Assembly: GCA_965199555.1 (NCBI GenBank)
Contig: CBDASJ010000006.1
Location: 682,001-746,000 of the forward strand
DNA length: 64,000 nt
Source: LMUY01 sp965199555
GTDB lineage: Bacteria; Pseudomonadota; Alphaproteobacteria; Acetobacterales; Acetobacteraceae
Direction: 5' to 3'
A program made the translations under genes and the position numbers. The stretch's first letter is position 1. The number at the start of each line of letters is the position of its first letter. The notes below the pieces were generated by a model. It ran no database searches. It was not told where the DNA came from and worked only from the letters and a program-made list of their open reading frames with translations. Below, piece by piece: positions 8,680 through 17,445 of this stretch.

Positions 8680-9233
8680 AGTTTGAACGCCTGGCCATTC
8701 CGGAGGTGCTGCTGTTCAGCCCGGCACGGCATGGCGACGACCGTGGCTTCTTTTCGGAAACCTGGACGGCGCGGGCGATGCAGGAGGCCGGCATCGACGG
8801 GCCCTTCGTGCAGGACAACCACAGCATGTCGCAGGCGCGCGGCGTGCTGCGCGGCCTGCACTGCCAGCTCGACCCGCATGCGCAGGGCAAGCTGGTGCGC
8901 GTGGTGAAGGGCGCCATCTGGGACGTGGCGGTGGACGCGCGGCACGGCTCGCGCACGTTCGGCCGGCACGTCGCGGCGGAGCTGAGCGCGGCCAACTGGC
9001 AGCAGCTTTGGATCCCGCCGGGCTTCCTGCACGGCTTCGTCACGCTCCAGCCGGACAGCGAGGTCGTCTACAAGACGACGGGCTATTACGACAAAGCCTC
9101 CGAACGGGCGGTTATCTGGAACGACCCCGACCTGGCGCTGCCCTGGCCGGTGTCGGCGGCGGAGGTGCAACTGTCCGACAAGGACAAGGTGGCGCCGGCC
9201 TGGGCCGAGATGACGAATTGGTTCCACGTTTGA
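8676..9233 (+). CDS. rfbC: dTDP-4-dehydrorhamnose 3,5-epimerase
   Basis: A cupin-fold epimerase of 185 residues acting third in dTDP-L-rhamnose synthesis. The catalytic His lies in VLRGLHCQLDPHAQGKLVRV and the catalytic Tyr region in VVYKTTGYYDKASERAVIWND. SETWTARAMQEAGI and FVQDNHSMSQARG are typical of the N-terminal substrate site, and IPPGFLHGFVTLQ completes the core. ATG 8676 overlaps the rfbA stop (ATGA). Its own TGA overlaps the TTG start of rfbD. Confidence 0.96.
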   Translation: MKFERLAIPEVLLFSPARHGDDRGFFSETWTARAMQEAGIDGPFVQDNHSMSQARGVLRGLHCQLDPHAQGKLVRVVKGAIWDVAVDARHGSRTFGRHVAAELSAANWQQLWIPPGFLHGFVTLQPDSEVVYKTTGYYDKASERAVIWNDPDLALPWPVSAAEVQLSDKDKVAPAWAEMTNWFHV

Positions 9234-10096
9234 TCCTGGTCACGGGCGGCGTCGGCCAGGTAGCGACGGAACTGGCAGCACGGGGCGGCGACCGGGTCGC
9301 GCGGGTGGGCCGGCCCGAGTTCGACTTCGACCAGCCCGCTACGGTGGCCGCGGTGTTCGACCGCATCCGACCCACGCTGGTGGTGAACGCGGCCGCCTGG
9401 ACGGCGGTGGACGCCGCGGAAACCGAGGCGGAGGCGGCGTTCCGCGCCAATCGCGACGGCCCGGCGGCGCTCGCCCGGCTTTGTGCCACGGCGGGCATCC
9501 CGCTGGTCCACATTTCGACCGATTACGTGTTCGACGGCTGCAAGGGCGCGCCGTACGTTGAAACCGACCCGACCTCACCCACCGGGGTGTACGGCAGCAG
9601 CAAGCTGGCGGGCGAGCAGGCCGTGCTCGGCCACGGCCGTGCCGTGGTGCTGCGGACGTCCTGGGTTTACGCGGCACACGGGAAGAACTTCGTCCGCACC
9701 ATGCTTGGCGCGGCGCAGAAGACCAACGCGTTGAAGGTGGTGGCGGACCAGCAGGGTTGCCCGACAAACGCCGGCGACCTGGCGGACGCCATCTTGGCCG
9801 TGGCGGCTCGGATCGAGGCCGGTTGGCAGGCGGATTATGCCGGCGTCTTCCATGCCGCCGGCACCGGCAGCACCACCTGGCACGGCCTGGCGCTGGCCAC
9901 GTTCGAGGAAGCGGCGCGGCACGGCCGGGCGATGCCCACGGTGGCGGCGATCACCACCGCGGATTGGCCGACGCCGGCCCGGCGCCCGCCCGACTCGCGG
10001 CTGGACTGCACCAAGCTGGCCCGCGTGTTCGGCGTGCGGCTGCCCGCCTGGCGGCCCACGCTTGCCCGCACCGTGGACGCCATCGTCACGGCGTGA
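9230..10096 (+). CDS. rfbD: dTDP-4-dehydrorhamnose reductase
   Basis: Last step of dTDP-L-rhamnose synthesis, an NAD(P)H-dependent SDR reductase of 288 residues. The start is TTG 9230, overlapping the rfbC stop (TTGA). The reading LILVTGGVGQVATELAARG then begins exactly at the Rossmann motif, as expected for the family. Catalytic features are ISTDYVFDGCKGAPYVETD and the YGSSKLAGEQAVL segment (YxxxK). VVADQQGCPTNAGDLADAI and the C-terminal RPPDSRLDCTKLARVFG are RmlD landmarks. The final 11 bp overlap the convergent pseudouridine synthase gene. Confidence 0.95.
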   Translation: MILVTGGVGQVATELAARGGDRVARVGRPEFDFDQPATVAAVFDRIRPTLVVNAAAWTAVDAAETEAEAAFRANRDGPAALARLCATAGIPLVHISTDYVFDGCKGAPYVETDPTSPTGVYGSSKLAGEQAVLGHGRAVVLRTSWVYAAHGKNFVRTMLGAAQKTNALKVVADQQGCPTNAGDLADAILAVAARIEAGWQADYAGVFHAAGTGSTTWHGLALATFEEAARHGRAMPTVAAITTADWPTPARRPPDSRLDCTKLARVFGVRLPAWRPTLARTVDAIVTA

Positions 10097-10739
10097 AGCC
10101 GCAGGCCCGCAGCGCGTCCACCATGTGCGGCGGTGGCGGCGCCACGGCGGCCAGGGCTGGTTCCAGCGGCAGCGCGATCGCACGGGCCAGCAGATGCAGC
10201 GGCCCCGCGCCGTCACCGTACACCGGGTCGCCGCGCACCGGGCAACCCAGCGCCGCGCAATGCACGCGGATCTGGTGGGTGCGGCCGGTGCGGGGATGCA
10301 GCTCCAGCCAAGTCATCCCGCCTGTCCGGCCACGGACCTGCCAGTCGGTCGCGCAAGGCGGTCCCGCCGGTTCCGCCACCATGCGCCACCCCGCCGGGTC
10401 GGAGCGCTTGGCCAGCGGCAAATCCACCCGGCCGGAGTCGCGATTCGGCCCGCCCTGCACCACGGCCCAGTAGGTTTTTCGCGCGGTTCCCGCGGCGAAC
10501 GCGGCCTGCGCGGCGTGCAAGGCAGCGCGGCGCAGCGCCACCACCAGGCACCCGGCCGTGTCCGCGTCCAATCGATGCGCCAGCCACGGCCCATCGCGGC
10601 GCCGGGACAGGGCGGGGAACCAATCCTCCACGCTTGGCCCGCCGCGTGGACCAGGATGCACCGGCAGCCCGGCGGGCTTGTCCAGCACGACGAACCGGGT
10701 GTCACGGAACAGGATGCGGGACGGGTCAGGCGCGGACAT
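10086..10739 (-). CDS. RluA-family rRNA/tRNA pseudouridine synthase
   Basis: A 217-residue pseudouridine synthase of the RluA branch. It isomerises uridine in structured RNA; the exact target base cannot be told from sequence. The catalytic aspartate is in WLAHRLDADTAGCLVVA (HRLDxxTxG). FVVLDKPAGLPVHPGP is the N-terminal motif, and LELHPRTGRTHQIRVHCAALGCPVRGDPVYGD is split over the conserved C-terminal motifs. There is no S4 domain. ATG 10739 is preferred over the in-frame ATG at 10754, because either overlaps recO but 10739 overlaps less. The 3' end is convergent with rfbD and overlaps it by 11 bp. Confidence 0.88.
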   Translation of the reverse strand: MSAPDPSRILFRDTRFVVLDKPAGLPVHPGPRGGPSVEDWFPALSRRRDGPWLAHRLDADTAGCLVVALRRAALHAAQAAFAAGTARKTYWAVVQGGPNRDSGRVDLPLAKRSDPAGWRMVAEPAGPPCATDWQVRGRTGGMTWLELHPRTGRTHQIRVHCAALGCPVRGDPVYGDGAGPLHLLARAIALPLEPALAAVAPPPPHMVDALRACGFTP

Positions 10740-11460
10740 GGCCGTCCAACGCATGGACGCGATCCATCAGCCGCTGCCGTGCGGCGGGAACGGGCCTGTG
10801 CTGGCTGCCAAACGCGTCCCGTGCCAGGAAATGCCCGGTCAGCGCCAAGCCCTGCGCCCAACCTGCCGCATCGGCTTCCCCGCCGCGCAGAAAGCCCGGC
10901 AGCGGCAGCAGGCGCTCCTTCCACACCCCGGCCGCCGCCTCGCTCACCGCCCGGCCGGTGCGGGGCGACACCCAGCCCAGCCCGTCGGCCGCCCCAGTCA
11001 ACGCGCAGCGTTCGAGGTCGAGCCCGTAGCCCAGCTCCGCCAGAACGGCGAGTTCCCAGCGCACCAGATCGCCCAACACGGGCAAGCCGGCCGGAAGTCG
11101 CGTGATCAGCGCCAGCAATCCGGCGAACACCAGCGGATGCGGTTCCCGCTCGGTCAGCGCCCCTTCCGCCACCGCGCAGGCGCTGGACAGCACGGCGAGC
11201 GCCAAGGCGTCGTCCATGGCCAGTGCCGCACCGGGATGCACCAGCTCGGCGGTGAACGAGCCCAACTGGTCCGCCAAGCGGCTGACCCAGCGCGCGTGCA
11301 GCAGGTTGCCGGGCTGCCACACCGCCGCCCGCGCCCGGGAGGCACCGCCCCGGGCCAGGCCGCGATGGGCGCCGTGCTCCTCCGTCAACAGGGTGGCCAC
11401 CGCGTCGCCCTCGCCGAACGGGCGCACGCCCAACACAATGGCGGGGGCTTCCCACTCCAC
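10726..11460 (-). CDS. recO: DNA repair protein RecO
   Basis: A 244-residue RecO, a mediator that helps load RecA on gapped DNA in the RecFOR pathway. The N-terminus MEWEAPAIVLGVRPFGEGDAV matches the alphaproteobacterial OB-fold start and uses a GTG codon at 11460. VWQPGNLLHARWVSRL and VRWELAVLAELGYGLDLERCALTG are typical internal segments, the latter before the C-terminal helical domain. Its order after era on the same strand (era stop 7 nt upstream) is the conserved rnc-era-recO arrangement of this class. Confidence 0.93.
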   Translation of the reverse strand: MEWEAPAIVLGVRPFGEGDAVATLLTEEHGAHRGLARGGASRARAAVWQPGNLLHARWVSRLADQLGSFTAELVHPGAALAMDDALALAVLSSACAVAEGALTEREPHPLVFAGLLALITRLPAGLPVLGDLVRWELAVLAELGYGLDLERCALTGAADGLGWVSPRTGRAVSEAAAGVWKERLLPLPGFLRGGEADAAGWAQGLALTGHFLARDAFGSQHRPVPAARQRLMDRVHALDGHVRA

Positions 11461-11466
11461 CGGCGC

Positions 11467-12360
11467 TCAGCCCGGGTCGTCCAGCCCGATCGCGCGCAGC
11501 CGGGCGCCCTCCTCGTCCCAGCCGGCGCGCTCCTTCACGTTCAGGAACAGGTGCACCGGCCGCTCCAGCAAGCCGCCGAGCTGCTGCCGCGCCCGGGCAC
11601 CGATCTCCCGCACGCGGGCGCCGCCGCCGCCGATCAGGATCGCCTTGTGGCCTGGTCGGGTGACGTAGATCGTGACGTCGATCCGTACCGAGCCGTCCTT
11701 GCGCTCGGTGTAGCTTTCCGTCTCCACGGTGGTGGCGTACGGGACTTCCTCGTGGGTTTGCAGGAAGACCTGTTCGCGCACCAGCTCGGCCGCCAGCAGC
11801 CGGTCCGGCAGGTCGGTCAGGTCGTCTGGAGGGTAGAGATACGGCCCGGCCGGCATGGTGGCCGCCAGCCGGTCCATCAGCACGTCAGCCCCGTCACCGG
11901 TGGTGGCGCTGACCATGAAGGTTTCCTCGAACATGGCCAGCTCGTTCAGGCTGGCGATCAACGGCAGCAGGGCGGCCGGCGGAACCAGGTCGACCTTGTT
12001 CAGCACCAGCCAGGTCCGGCCGCCGCGCTGCGCCAGGCGGATGGCGATGTCGCGCACCGCATCACGGGCGCCGGCCTTCGCATCGACCAGCAGCAGGGTG
12101 ACGTCCGCCTCCTCCGCCCCGGTCCAGGCGGCGTTGACCATGGCACGGTCCAGCTTGCGCTTCGGCGTGAAGATGCCCGGCGTGTCCACCAGCAGGATCT
12201 GCGTATCCGCCCGCATCAGGATGCCGAGCACGCGGAAGCGCGTGGTCTGCGCCTTGGGGCTGACGATGGACAGCTTGGCACCGGTCATCCGGTTCAGCAG
12301 CGTCGACTTGCCGGCATTCGGCGCGCCCACCAGGGCGGCAAACCCGCATCGCGCCGTCAT
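11467..12360 (-). CDS. era: GTPase Era
   Basis: A 297-residue Era GTPase, needed for maturation of 16S rRNA and the small ribosomal subunit. G1 is GAPNAGKSTLLN, G3 is VDTPGIF and G4 is LNKVDLV. The C-terminal KH domain contains ILIGGGGARVREIGARARQQL and ends in RPVHLFLNVKERAGWDEE. The ATG at 12360 begins MTARCGFAALVGAPNAGKS, the normal Era start, 13 nt downstream of the rnc stop. A longer open frame (to 12414) lies in rnc and is unlikely. Confidence 0.96.
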   Translation of the reverse strand: MTARCGFAALVGAPNAGKSTLLNRMTGAKLSIVSPKAQTTRFRVLGILMRADTQILLVDTPGIFTPKRKLDRAMVNAAWTGAEEADVTLLLVDAKAGARDAVRDIAIRLAQRGGRTWLVLNKVDLVPPAALLPLIASLNELAMFEETFMVSATTGDGADVLMDRLAATMPAGPYLYPPDDLTDLPDRLLAAELVREQVFLQTHEEVPYATTVETESYTERKDGSVRIDVTIYVTRPGHKAILIGGGGARVREIGARARQQLGGLLERPVHLFLNVKERAGWDEEGARLRAIGLDDPG

Positions 12361-12373
12361 GCCCGACCCGTCC

Positions 12374-13045
12374 TCACGCTTGGAGTTGCCGCAGCAAATC
12401 GGCGGCCGCGTCACGCTCCGCCACCTGCTTGGTGCCGGCGCAGCCCGTGCCGGTTTGGCCCAGCGCCGACACCGAGACGGTGAATTCCAGCGCGTGGGCC
12501 GGTCCGCTGCGCGACACCTCCAGGAATGGCGGCAACGCCGTGCCGCGTGCCTCCAGCCACTCCTTCAGGTCGGATTTGGGGTGCTTCGGCGGCTTGGCCT
12601 GGGCGTCCACCGCCCCGCCCCAGGCGTCCCGCACCAGGCGCCGCGCCGCGTCCAGGCCCCCATCCAGGTAGATCGCGCCCAGCACCGCCTCCATTGCGTC
12701 CGCCACCACCGCCACGCCGCGGCCGACGCCGGCGCGCGCTTCGTTCGGTGCCACGATCAGCTTGTCCGAGATGCCCAGCGTGCCGCCGACCGCTGCGAGC
12801 TGCGGCTCGGCCACCAGCTCGGCATGGCGACGGGCCAGCAAGCCTTCTGGTTCGTGCGGAAACCGTTCCGCCAGCCACTCTGCCATCAGCAGGCCCAACA
12901 CGCGGTCGCCAACAAATTCCAGCCGTTCGTTGGAGCGCACGGTGGCGGCGCGGCCGGCGCTGCGGGGCACGGCGGACCGATGTGTCAGCGCCTCGCGCAG
13001 CAAAGCGGGGTGTCGGAACGCATGGCCGAACGCGGTGTCGCTCAC
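12374..13045 (-). CDS. rnc: Ribonuclease III
   Basis: A 223-residue double-strand-specific endoribonuclease for rRNA and mRNA processing. The catalytic signature is NERLEFVGDRVLGLLMAEWL (about residues 44-63), followed by a C-terminal dsRNA-binding domain from about SDLKEWLEARGTALPPFLEV to the end. The GTG at 13045 overlaps the lepB stop codon (GTGA) and gives the usual RNase III length. An in-frame ATG at 13105 inside lepB would add an untypical N-terminus. Part of the lepB-rnc-era-recO run. Confidence 0.95.
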   Translation of the reverse strand: MSDTAFGHAFRHPALLREALTHRSAVPRSAGRAATVRSNERLEFVGDRVLGLLMAEWLAERFPHEPEGLLARRHAELVAEPQLAAVGGTLGISDKLIVAPNEARAGVGRGVAVVADAMEAVLGAIYLDGGLDAARRLVRDAWGGAVDAQAKPPKHPKSDLKEWLEARGTALPPFLEVSRSGPAHALEFTVSVSALGQTGTGCAGTKQVAERDAAADLLRQLQA

Positions 13046-13788
13046 CGTATCCCGGTCAACAGGCGGCCCCAGCGGATTTCCAGCGGCCATTCCCATATCT
13101 GCCACCAGGGCGCGGAGGCGTCGATCGAGAAGAAGATGAACTCGGCCCGGCCCACCAGGTTCTCGACCGGAAGGAAGCCGACGCCGCGCCCGTCCATGAA
13201 GCGGCTGTCCAGGCTGTTGTCGCGGTTGTCGCCCATGGCAAACAGATTGCCGTCCGGCACCACGAATTCCTGCGTGTTGTTCTGGAACCCGTCATCGCCC
13301 ATCTTCGCGATCAGGTGGCTCACGCCGCCGGGCAACGCCTCGGTGTATTCCTTTTCCGCGATGGACGCGCCGTTCTCGTCCGTCGCCAGGATTTCGCCCA
13401 TCGGCCGGCGCGCGGCGGGCTGGCCGTTCACGTACAGCACGCCCGCGCGCACCTGGATGTGGTCCCCGGGCAGGCCGACGATACGCTTGATGTAGTCGGC
13501 GTAGTCGTCGTGCATGTTCTTGAACACGGCCACGTCGCCGCGGTGGGGCAGGCTGCCGAAGATGCGGCCGGAAAACAGGTTGGGCGAGAACGGCATGGAA
13601 TATCGCGAATAGCCGTAGCTGAACTTCGACACGAACAGGTAGTCGCCGACCAGCAGGGTCGGGATCATCGACCCGGACGGGATGTTGAACGGCTCGAACG
13701 CGACGGTGCGGATGACGACGGCGATCAGCCCGGCGTAAACGATGGTCTTGATGTTATCGAGCCAGCCGCCCGATTTCGCTTTAGCCAT
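13042..13788 (-). CDS. lepB: Signal peptidase I
   Basis: A 248-residue inner-membrane serine protease that removes signal peptides from exported proteins. There is one N-terminal membrane segment (about residues 15-30), then FEPFNIPSGSMIPTLLVGDYL with the catalytic Ser of the SGSM box. YIKRIVGLPGDHIQVRAGVLYVNG holds the catalytic Lys. MGDNRDNSLDSRFMDGRGVGF and VENLVGRAEFIFFSID are the C-terminal boxes D and E. First gene of the lepB-rnc-era-recO operon; its stop is fused to the rnc start. Confidence 0.96.
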   Translation of the reverse strand: MAKAKSGGWLDNIKTIVYAGLIAVVIRTVAFEPFNIPSGSMIPTLLVGDYLFVSKFSYGYSRYSMPFSPNLFSGRIFGSLPHRGDVAVFKNMHDDYADYIKRIVGLPGDHIQVRAGVLYVNGQPAARRPMGEILATDENGASIAEKEYTEALPGGVSHLIAKMGDDGFQNNTQEFVVPDGNLFAMGDNRDNSLDSRFMDGRGVGFLPVENLVGRAEFIFFSIDASAPWWQIWEWPLEIRWGRLLTGIR

Positions 13789-13947
13789 TGAGGTGCGGCG
13801 GTCCGGTAAAATGCGGACGGATGAAGCCGATGGGGGGGTGGTCTGTCAAGGAAGCCCGGCAATGCGGCGGCGGACCACCGTTCGCGGCGATTGACAGCCG
13901 GGCGTGCACAGGCATGAAGGGCGTCAAGCCGGTTCAGGACCAAAACA

Positions 13948-14190
13948 ATGTCGCTCCGCCCAAACCTCCATCCCTTGCTGTGCGGCCTCACCCTCGCCGT
14001 CGCGCTGACCGCCGGGCTGTCGGCCAAGGCGCAACTGGGCAGCGTGAACAATCCACCGCCGCAACACCTGTTCAACTTCGATGACACGCCCAAGCGGCGC
14101 GACGATGGACTGGGCACCATGGCCGAACGGCGCCGGGCACTGGCGCGATTGCATGACCGGCATCCGGTGCACCGCCGCACGGTGCGATAG
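13948..14190 (+). CDS. Small secreted/periplasmic protein of unknown function
   Basis: An 80-residue protein with a clear signal peptide: MSLRPNLHPLLCGLTLAVALT then AGLSAKA, cleaved probably after AKA. The mature part (about 52 residues) is polar and Arg-rich with TPKRRDDGLGTMAERRRALARLH. I do not recognise the family. AGGA lies about 10 nt upstream of the ATG. The gene is divergent from lepB and nearly abuts the convergent methyltransferase. The 159-nt lepB gap presumably holds promoters for both directions. Confidence 0.55.
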   Translation: MSLRPNLHPLLCGLTLAVALTAGLSAKAQLGSVNNPPPQHLFNFDDTPKRRDDGLGTMAERRRALARLHDRHPVHRRTVR

Positions 14191-14195
14191 CCCGC

Positions 14196-14777
14196 TTACA
14201 GCCGCGTCACCACGGCCGGGATCTCGTTGTTGTCCGGGCCGTGCGGGATCGCGTCGCCCAACAGGTCTGGCCACAGCCACCTGTCGCCGAACAACGCGTG
14301 CATCCGCTCCGGCGGGCAGTCGAAGGGCGGCCCGCCGTCCCGGCCAGTCTGCATGAACAGGATGAACAGCCGGCCGCCCGGCCGCAGCCAGCCATGCAGG
14401 CGCGCCACGTAGGCGGGCAGCGCGGCGGGCGGCAAGGCGCACAGGCAAGTCTGGTCGTAGACGGCATCGAACGGCGCCGGCGCAACCCATTCCAGTAGGT
14501 CGGCCTCGTGAACGTGCCCGGTCACCGCCGCGGATTGCAACCGAACCCGCTGCACCGCCACCGCTGATGGCGCCGCATCCACCACCGTCACGTCGAACCC
14601 GTCGCGCGCCAGGGCCACCGGCTCCCCGCTGCGCCCGGCGCCCGGCAGCAGGATGCGGCAGGGTTCAAGCGCGCCGGACGCCCGCCAGGCGGAGAAGGCC
14701 GGGTGCAGGGTCGGCCGCTCCCACGGCGTGCGCTCCGCACGGAAGCGGGCTTCCCAGTCGACGGCGGCGCCACTCAC
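14196..14777 (-). CDS. TPMT-like SAM-dependent methyltransferase
   Basis: A 193-residue class I methyltransferase resembling the thiopurine S-methyltransferase (TPMT) family. W.ARF..ERTPWERPTLHPAF is the family N-terminus, ILLPGAGRSGEPVALARDG the SAM motif I, VTVVDAAPSAV the adenosine-binding acid, and DAVYDQTCLCALPP the motif IV/V region. The natural substrate is unknown; TPMT relatives methylate thiols, selenium or tellurium compounds. The GTG start at 14777 overlaps the acpS stop (GTGA), so it is the last gene of an rsh-acpS-methyltransferase run. Sequence upstream of 14777 in the same frame is acpS shadow. Confidence 0.78.
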   Translation of the reverse strand: MSGAAVDWEARFRAERTPWERPTLHPAFSAWRASGALEPCRILLPGAGRSGEPVALARDGFDVTVVDAAPSAVAVQRVRLQSAAVTGHVHEADLLEWVAPAPFDAVYDQTCLCALPPAALPAYVARLHGWLRPGGRLFILFMQTGRDGGPPFDCPPERMHALFGDRWLWPDLLGDAIPHGPDNNEIPAVVTRL

Positions 14778-15178
14778 GCGGGTTCGCCGGAGATGGTCAC
14801 CTGCGCCAAGGCATACGGATGCTCGTCGGTCAGCGTCAGGTGGATCGTCGCGACCTGGCCGGGCGGCGTGATCTCCCGCAGCCGCGCCGCGGCCCCGCCG
14901 GTCAGCGCCAGGGTCGGCTGGCCGCTGGGCAGGTTCACTACCCCCATGTCGGAATGGAACACGCCGCGGCGGAACCCGGTGCCGAGCGCCTTGGCACAAG
15001 CCTCCTTGGCCGCGAAGCGCTTGGCAAAGGTGCCGGGCTGAATGCGCGGGTGACGTCGGGCGGCGCGCGCCCGCTCCGCCTCGGTGAAGACGCGGCGGAG
15101 GAAACGGTCGCCGAACCGGGCCATCGCCCGCTCGATGCGCCGGATGTCACACAAATCGGAACCGGTGCCCAGGATCAT
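14774..15178 (-). CDS. acpS: Holo-[acyl-carrier-protein] synthase
   Basis: A 134-residue enzyme that transfers 4'-phosphopantetheine from CoA to apo-acyl carrier protein. The metal-binding aspartate is D8 in MILGTGSDLCDIRRIER. FTEAERARA and the second signature FAKRFAAKEACAKALGTGF follow. ATG 15178 overlaps the rsh stop codon (ATGA), and the open frame above it belongs to rsh. Its TGA overlaps the methyltransferase GTG. The enzyme is complete. Confidence 0.95.
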   Translation of the reverse strand: MILGTGSDLCDIRRIERAMARFGDRFLRRVFTEAERARAARRHPRIQPGTFAKRFAAKEACAKALGTGFRRGVFHSDMGVVNLPSGQPTLALTGGAAARLREITPPGQVATIHLTLTDEHPYALAQVTISGEPA

Positions 15179-17421
15179 GCGCGCGCCCGCTCCACCTGGG
15201 TGATGCCGTTGGCGGCGCGCAGCCCAGCGATCACGGTGGACAGGTGGCGCAGGTCGCGGACCTCCACGTCGACCAGGATCTCGAAGAAATCCTGCTGCCG
15301 GTTGACGATCTTCAGGTTGGTGACCGAGCCCTCGTGCTTGGAGATCGCGTTGGTCAGGCTCGCCAGCACGCCTGGGTCGGTGCCGGCGATCACGCTGATG
15401 CGGCCGGTGTGGGGCCCGCCCGCCAACCCGTCGCCTTCCCAGCCCACGTCCAGGAAGCGCTCCGGCGTGGCGGCGAAGCTTTCCAGCGTTTGGCAACTCT
15501 TGGCATGGACGGTGACCCCCTTGCCCGTGGTCACGATGCCGACGATCGGGTCGCCCGGCAGCGGGTGGCAGCAGCCGGCATAGTTCACCACCATGTTGGG
15601 CAGCAGGCCGGAGATCGCCGCGCTGATCCCGGCCGGGCGGCTAGGCGCACGGGACGGCATCTGCGGCAGCATGCGCGGCGCGCGCGACGCCTGCCGCAAC
15701 TCCGGATACGCCGCGTGCACCACGTCCTTCGGGCCGATATTGCCGTTGCCTACCGCGACATAGAGGTCGTCCAGCGCGGCGCATTTCAGTAGCTTCAACG
15801 TGGCGTCCAGCACCTTTTCCGAGCCGTCCACGCCCTCCTGCCGGAACGCCTTGGCAAGGGCGGAGCGGCCCGCATCCAGATGCTGCTGGCGCTGTTGCAG
15901 CGCGATGTGGCGACGGATGCGGGCACGCGCCTTGCCGGTGACGGCGAACCGCTCCCACGCTGGGGAGGGTGAGCCGCCGCGCGCGGTCATCACCTCCACC
16001 TGGTCGCCGTTCTGCAACTCCGTGCGCAGCGGCAGCAGCCGACCGTTGATCTTGGCGCCGACGCAGGTGTCGCCCACGTGGCTGTGCACGGCGTAGGCGA
16101 AGTCGATCGGCGTGGCCCCGCGCGGCAACTGGATCAGTTGGCCCTTCGGGGTGAAGCAGAACACCTTGTCCTGGTACAGTTCCAGCTTGGTGTTCTCGAG
16201 GAAGTCCTCGCCCGAGGTGGAGTTTTCCAGGATTTCCAGCAGGTCGCGCACCCAAGGGAAATCCTGCCCTTCGTCCGGCCCGGCGACGCCCAGCTTGTAG
16301 CCCCAATGCGCCGCCACGCCGTTATCGGCCACGCGCTGCATGTCGGCGGTGCGGATCTGCACCTCGATCTTCTGGTTGCGCGGGTGCGGCAGCGTCACGC
16401 CGGTGTGCAGGCTTTGGTAGCCGTTGGATTTCGGCGTGGAGATGTAGTCCTTGAACCGCCCGGGGATCACCGGATAGTTCGCGTGCACCGCGCCCAGCCC
16501 CACGTAGCAGTCGGAGCGGGTGGGCACGACCATGCGGAACGCCATGATGTCGGAAAGCTGCTCGAACGCGATGTTGCGGCGCTGCATCTTTTCCCAGATG
16601 GAGAACGGGCTCTTTTCCCGGCCGCTCACCTCCACCGCGTCCAGCCCGGCGCTGCGGCCCAGCCGGGCGAGTTCGCCCCGCACTTCCTCGATGATGTCCG
16701 CGCCCTGCCCGCGCAGGAAGTTCAGCCGCGCCTGGATGGTGTCGAACGCTTCCTTCTCCAACTGCGCGAAGGCGAGGTTCTGCAACTCCGTCTTCACCGC
16801 GTCCATGCCGATGCGCTCGGCCAGGGGCGCGTAGATCTCCATGGTTTCCCGGGCAATGCGCTGCCGCCGCTCGACGGATGTCACGAAGTGCAGGGTCCGC
16901 ATGTTGTGCAGCCGGTCCGCCAGCTTGACGATCAGCACGCGGATGTCCTGGCTCATCGCCAGCACCAGCTTGCGGAAGTTCTCCGCCTGCTTGTCGCGCC
17001 CGGTCTTCAGTTCCAGCTTGGTCAGCTTGGTGACGCCGTCGACCAGCCCGGCGACCGACTTGCCGAACCGCTGCTCGATATCGGCGAGCTTGACGCCCGT
17101 ATCCTCCACCGTGTCGTGCAGCAGCGCCGTAACGATGCTGCCGGTGTCCAGGCGATACCCGGCGAGGATGCCGGCCACCGCGACCGGATGGGTGATGTAG
17201 GGGTCGCCGTTGTCGCGCCGCTGTTCGCCATGGGCCTGCATGGCCATGACGTAGGCGGCGTCGATCAGGCCGGTATCGGCCTTGGGGTCGTAGGAAAGCA
17301 CGTAGTCCGTCAGTTCGAACTGGCGGACGATCTCCTGGCGGGCAGCGTGTGCGCCTTCCAGCCCGTCCGGTGCGTGGACAGGCCGGGCGCGCGCGAAATC
17401 GGTCGCGCTACGGCTGTCCAT
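15175..17421 (-). CDS. rsh: Bifunctional (p)ppGpp synthetase/hydrolase Rsh
   Basis: A 748-residue RelA/SpoT homologue, the single stringent-response enzyme typical of alphaproteobacteria. The N-terminal HD hydrolase is intact, with YITHPVAVAGILA, LLHDTVEDTG and VKLADRLHNMRTL. The synthetase domain follows with FKDYISTPKSNGYQSLHTGV and EVQIRTADM. A TGS domain (VFCFTPKGQLIQLPRGATPIDFAYAVH, in two conserved runs) and a C-terminal ACT domain (about 670-748) complete it. Both catalytic halves look functional. rpoZ lies 24 nt upstream on the same strand, and acpS overlaps the 3' end, so growth-rate, RNA polymerase and lipid-carrier genes sit in one transcription direction. Confidence 0.96.
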   Translation of the reverse strand: MDSRSATDFARARPVHAPDGLEGAHAARQEIVRQFELTDYVLSYDPKADTGLIDAAYVMAMQAHGEQRRDNGDPYITHPVAVAGILAGYRLDTGSIVTALLHDTVEDTGVKLADIEQRFGKSVAGLVDGVTKLTKLELKTGRDKQAENFRKLVLAMSQDIRVLIVKLADRLHNMRTLHFVTSVERRQRIARETMEIYAPLAERIGMDAVKTELQNLAFAQLEKEAFDTIQARLNFLRGQGADIIEEVRGELARLGRSAGLDAVEVSGREKSPFSIWEKMQRRNIAFEQLSDIMAFRMVVPTRSDCYVGLGAVHANYPVIPGRFKDYISTPKSNGYQSLHTGVTLPHPRNQKIEVQIRTADMQRVADNGVAAHWGYKLGVAGPDEGQDFPWVRDLLEILENSTSGEDFLENTKLELYQDKVFCFTPKGQLIQLPRGATPIDFAYAVHSHVGDTCVGAKINGRLLPLRTELQNGDQVEVMTARGGSPSPAWERFAVTGKARARIRRHIALQQRQQHLDAGRSALAKAFRQEGVDGSEKVLDATLKLLKCAALDDLYVAVGNGNIGPKDVVHAAYPELRQASRAPRMLPQMPSRAPSRPAGISAAISGLLPNMVVNYAGCCHPLPGDPIVGIVTTGKGVTVHAKSCQTLESFAATPERFLDVGWEGDGLAGGPHTGRISVIAGTDPGVLASLTNAISKHEGSVTNLKIVNRQQDFFEILVDVEVRDLRHLSTVIAGLRAANGITQVERARA

Positions 17422-17445
17422 GCACCCCCGGTTGCCCGGCCGGCA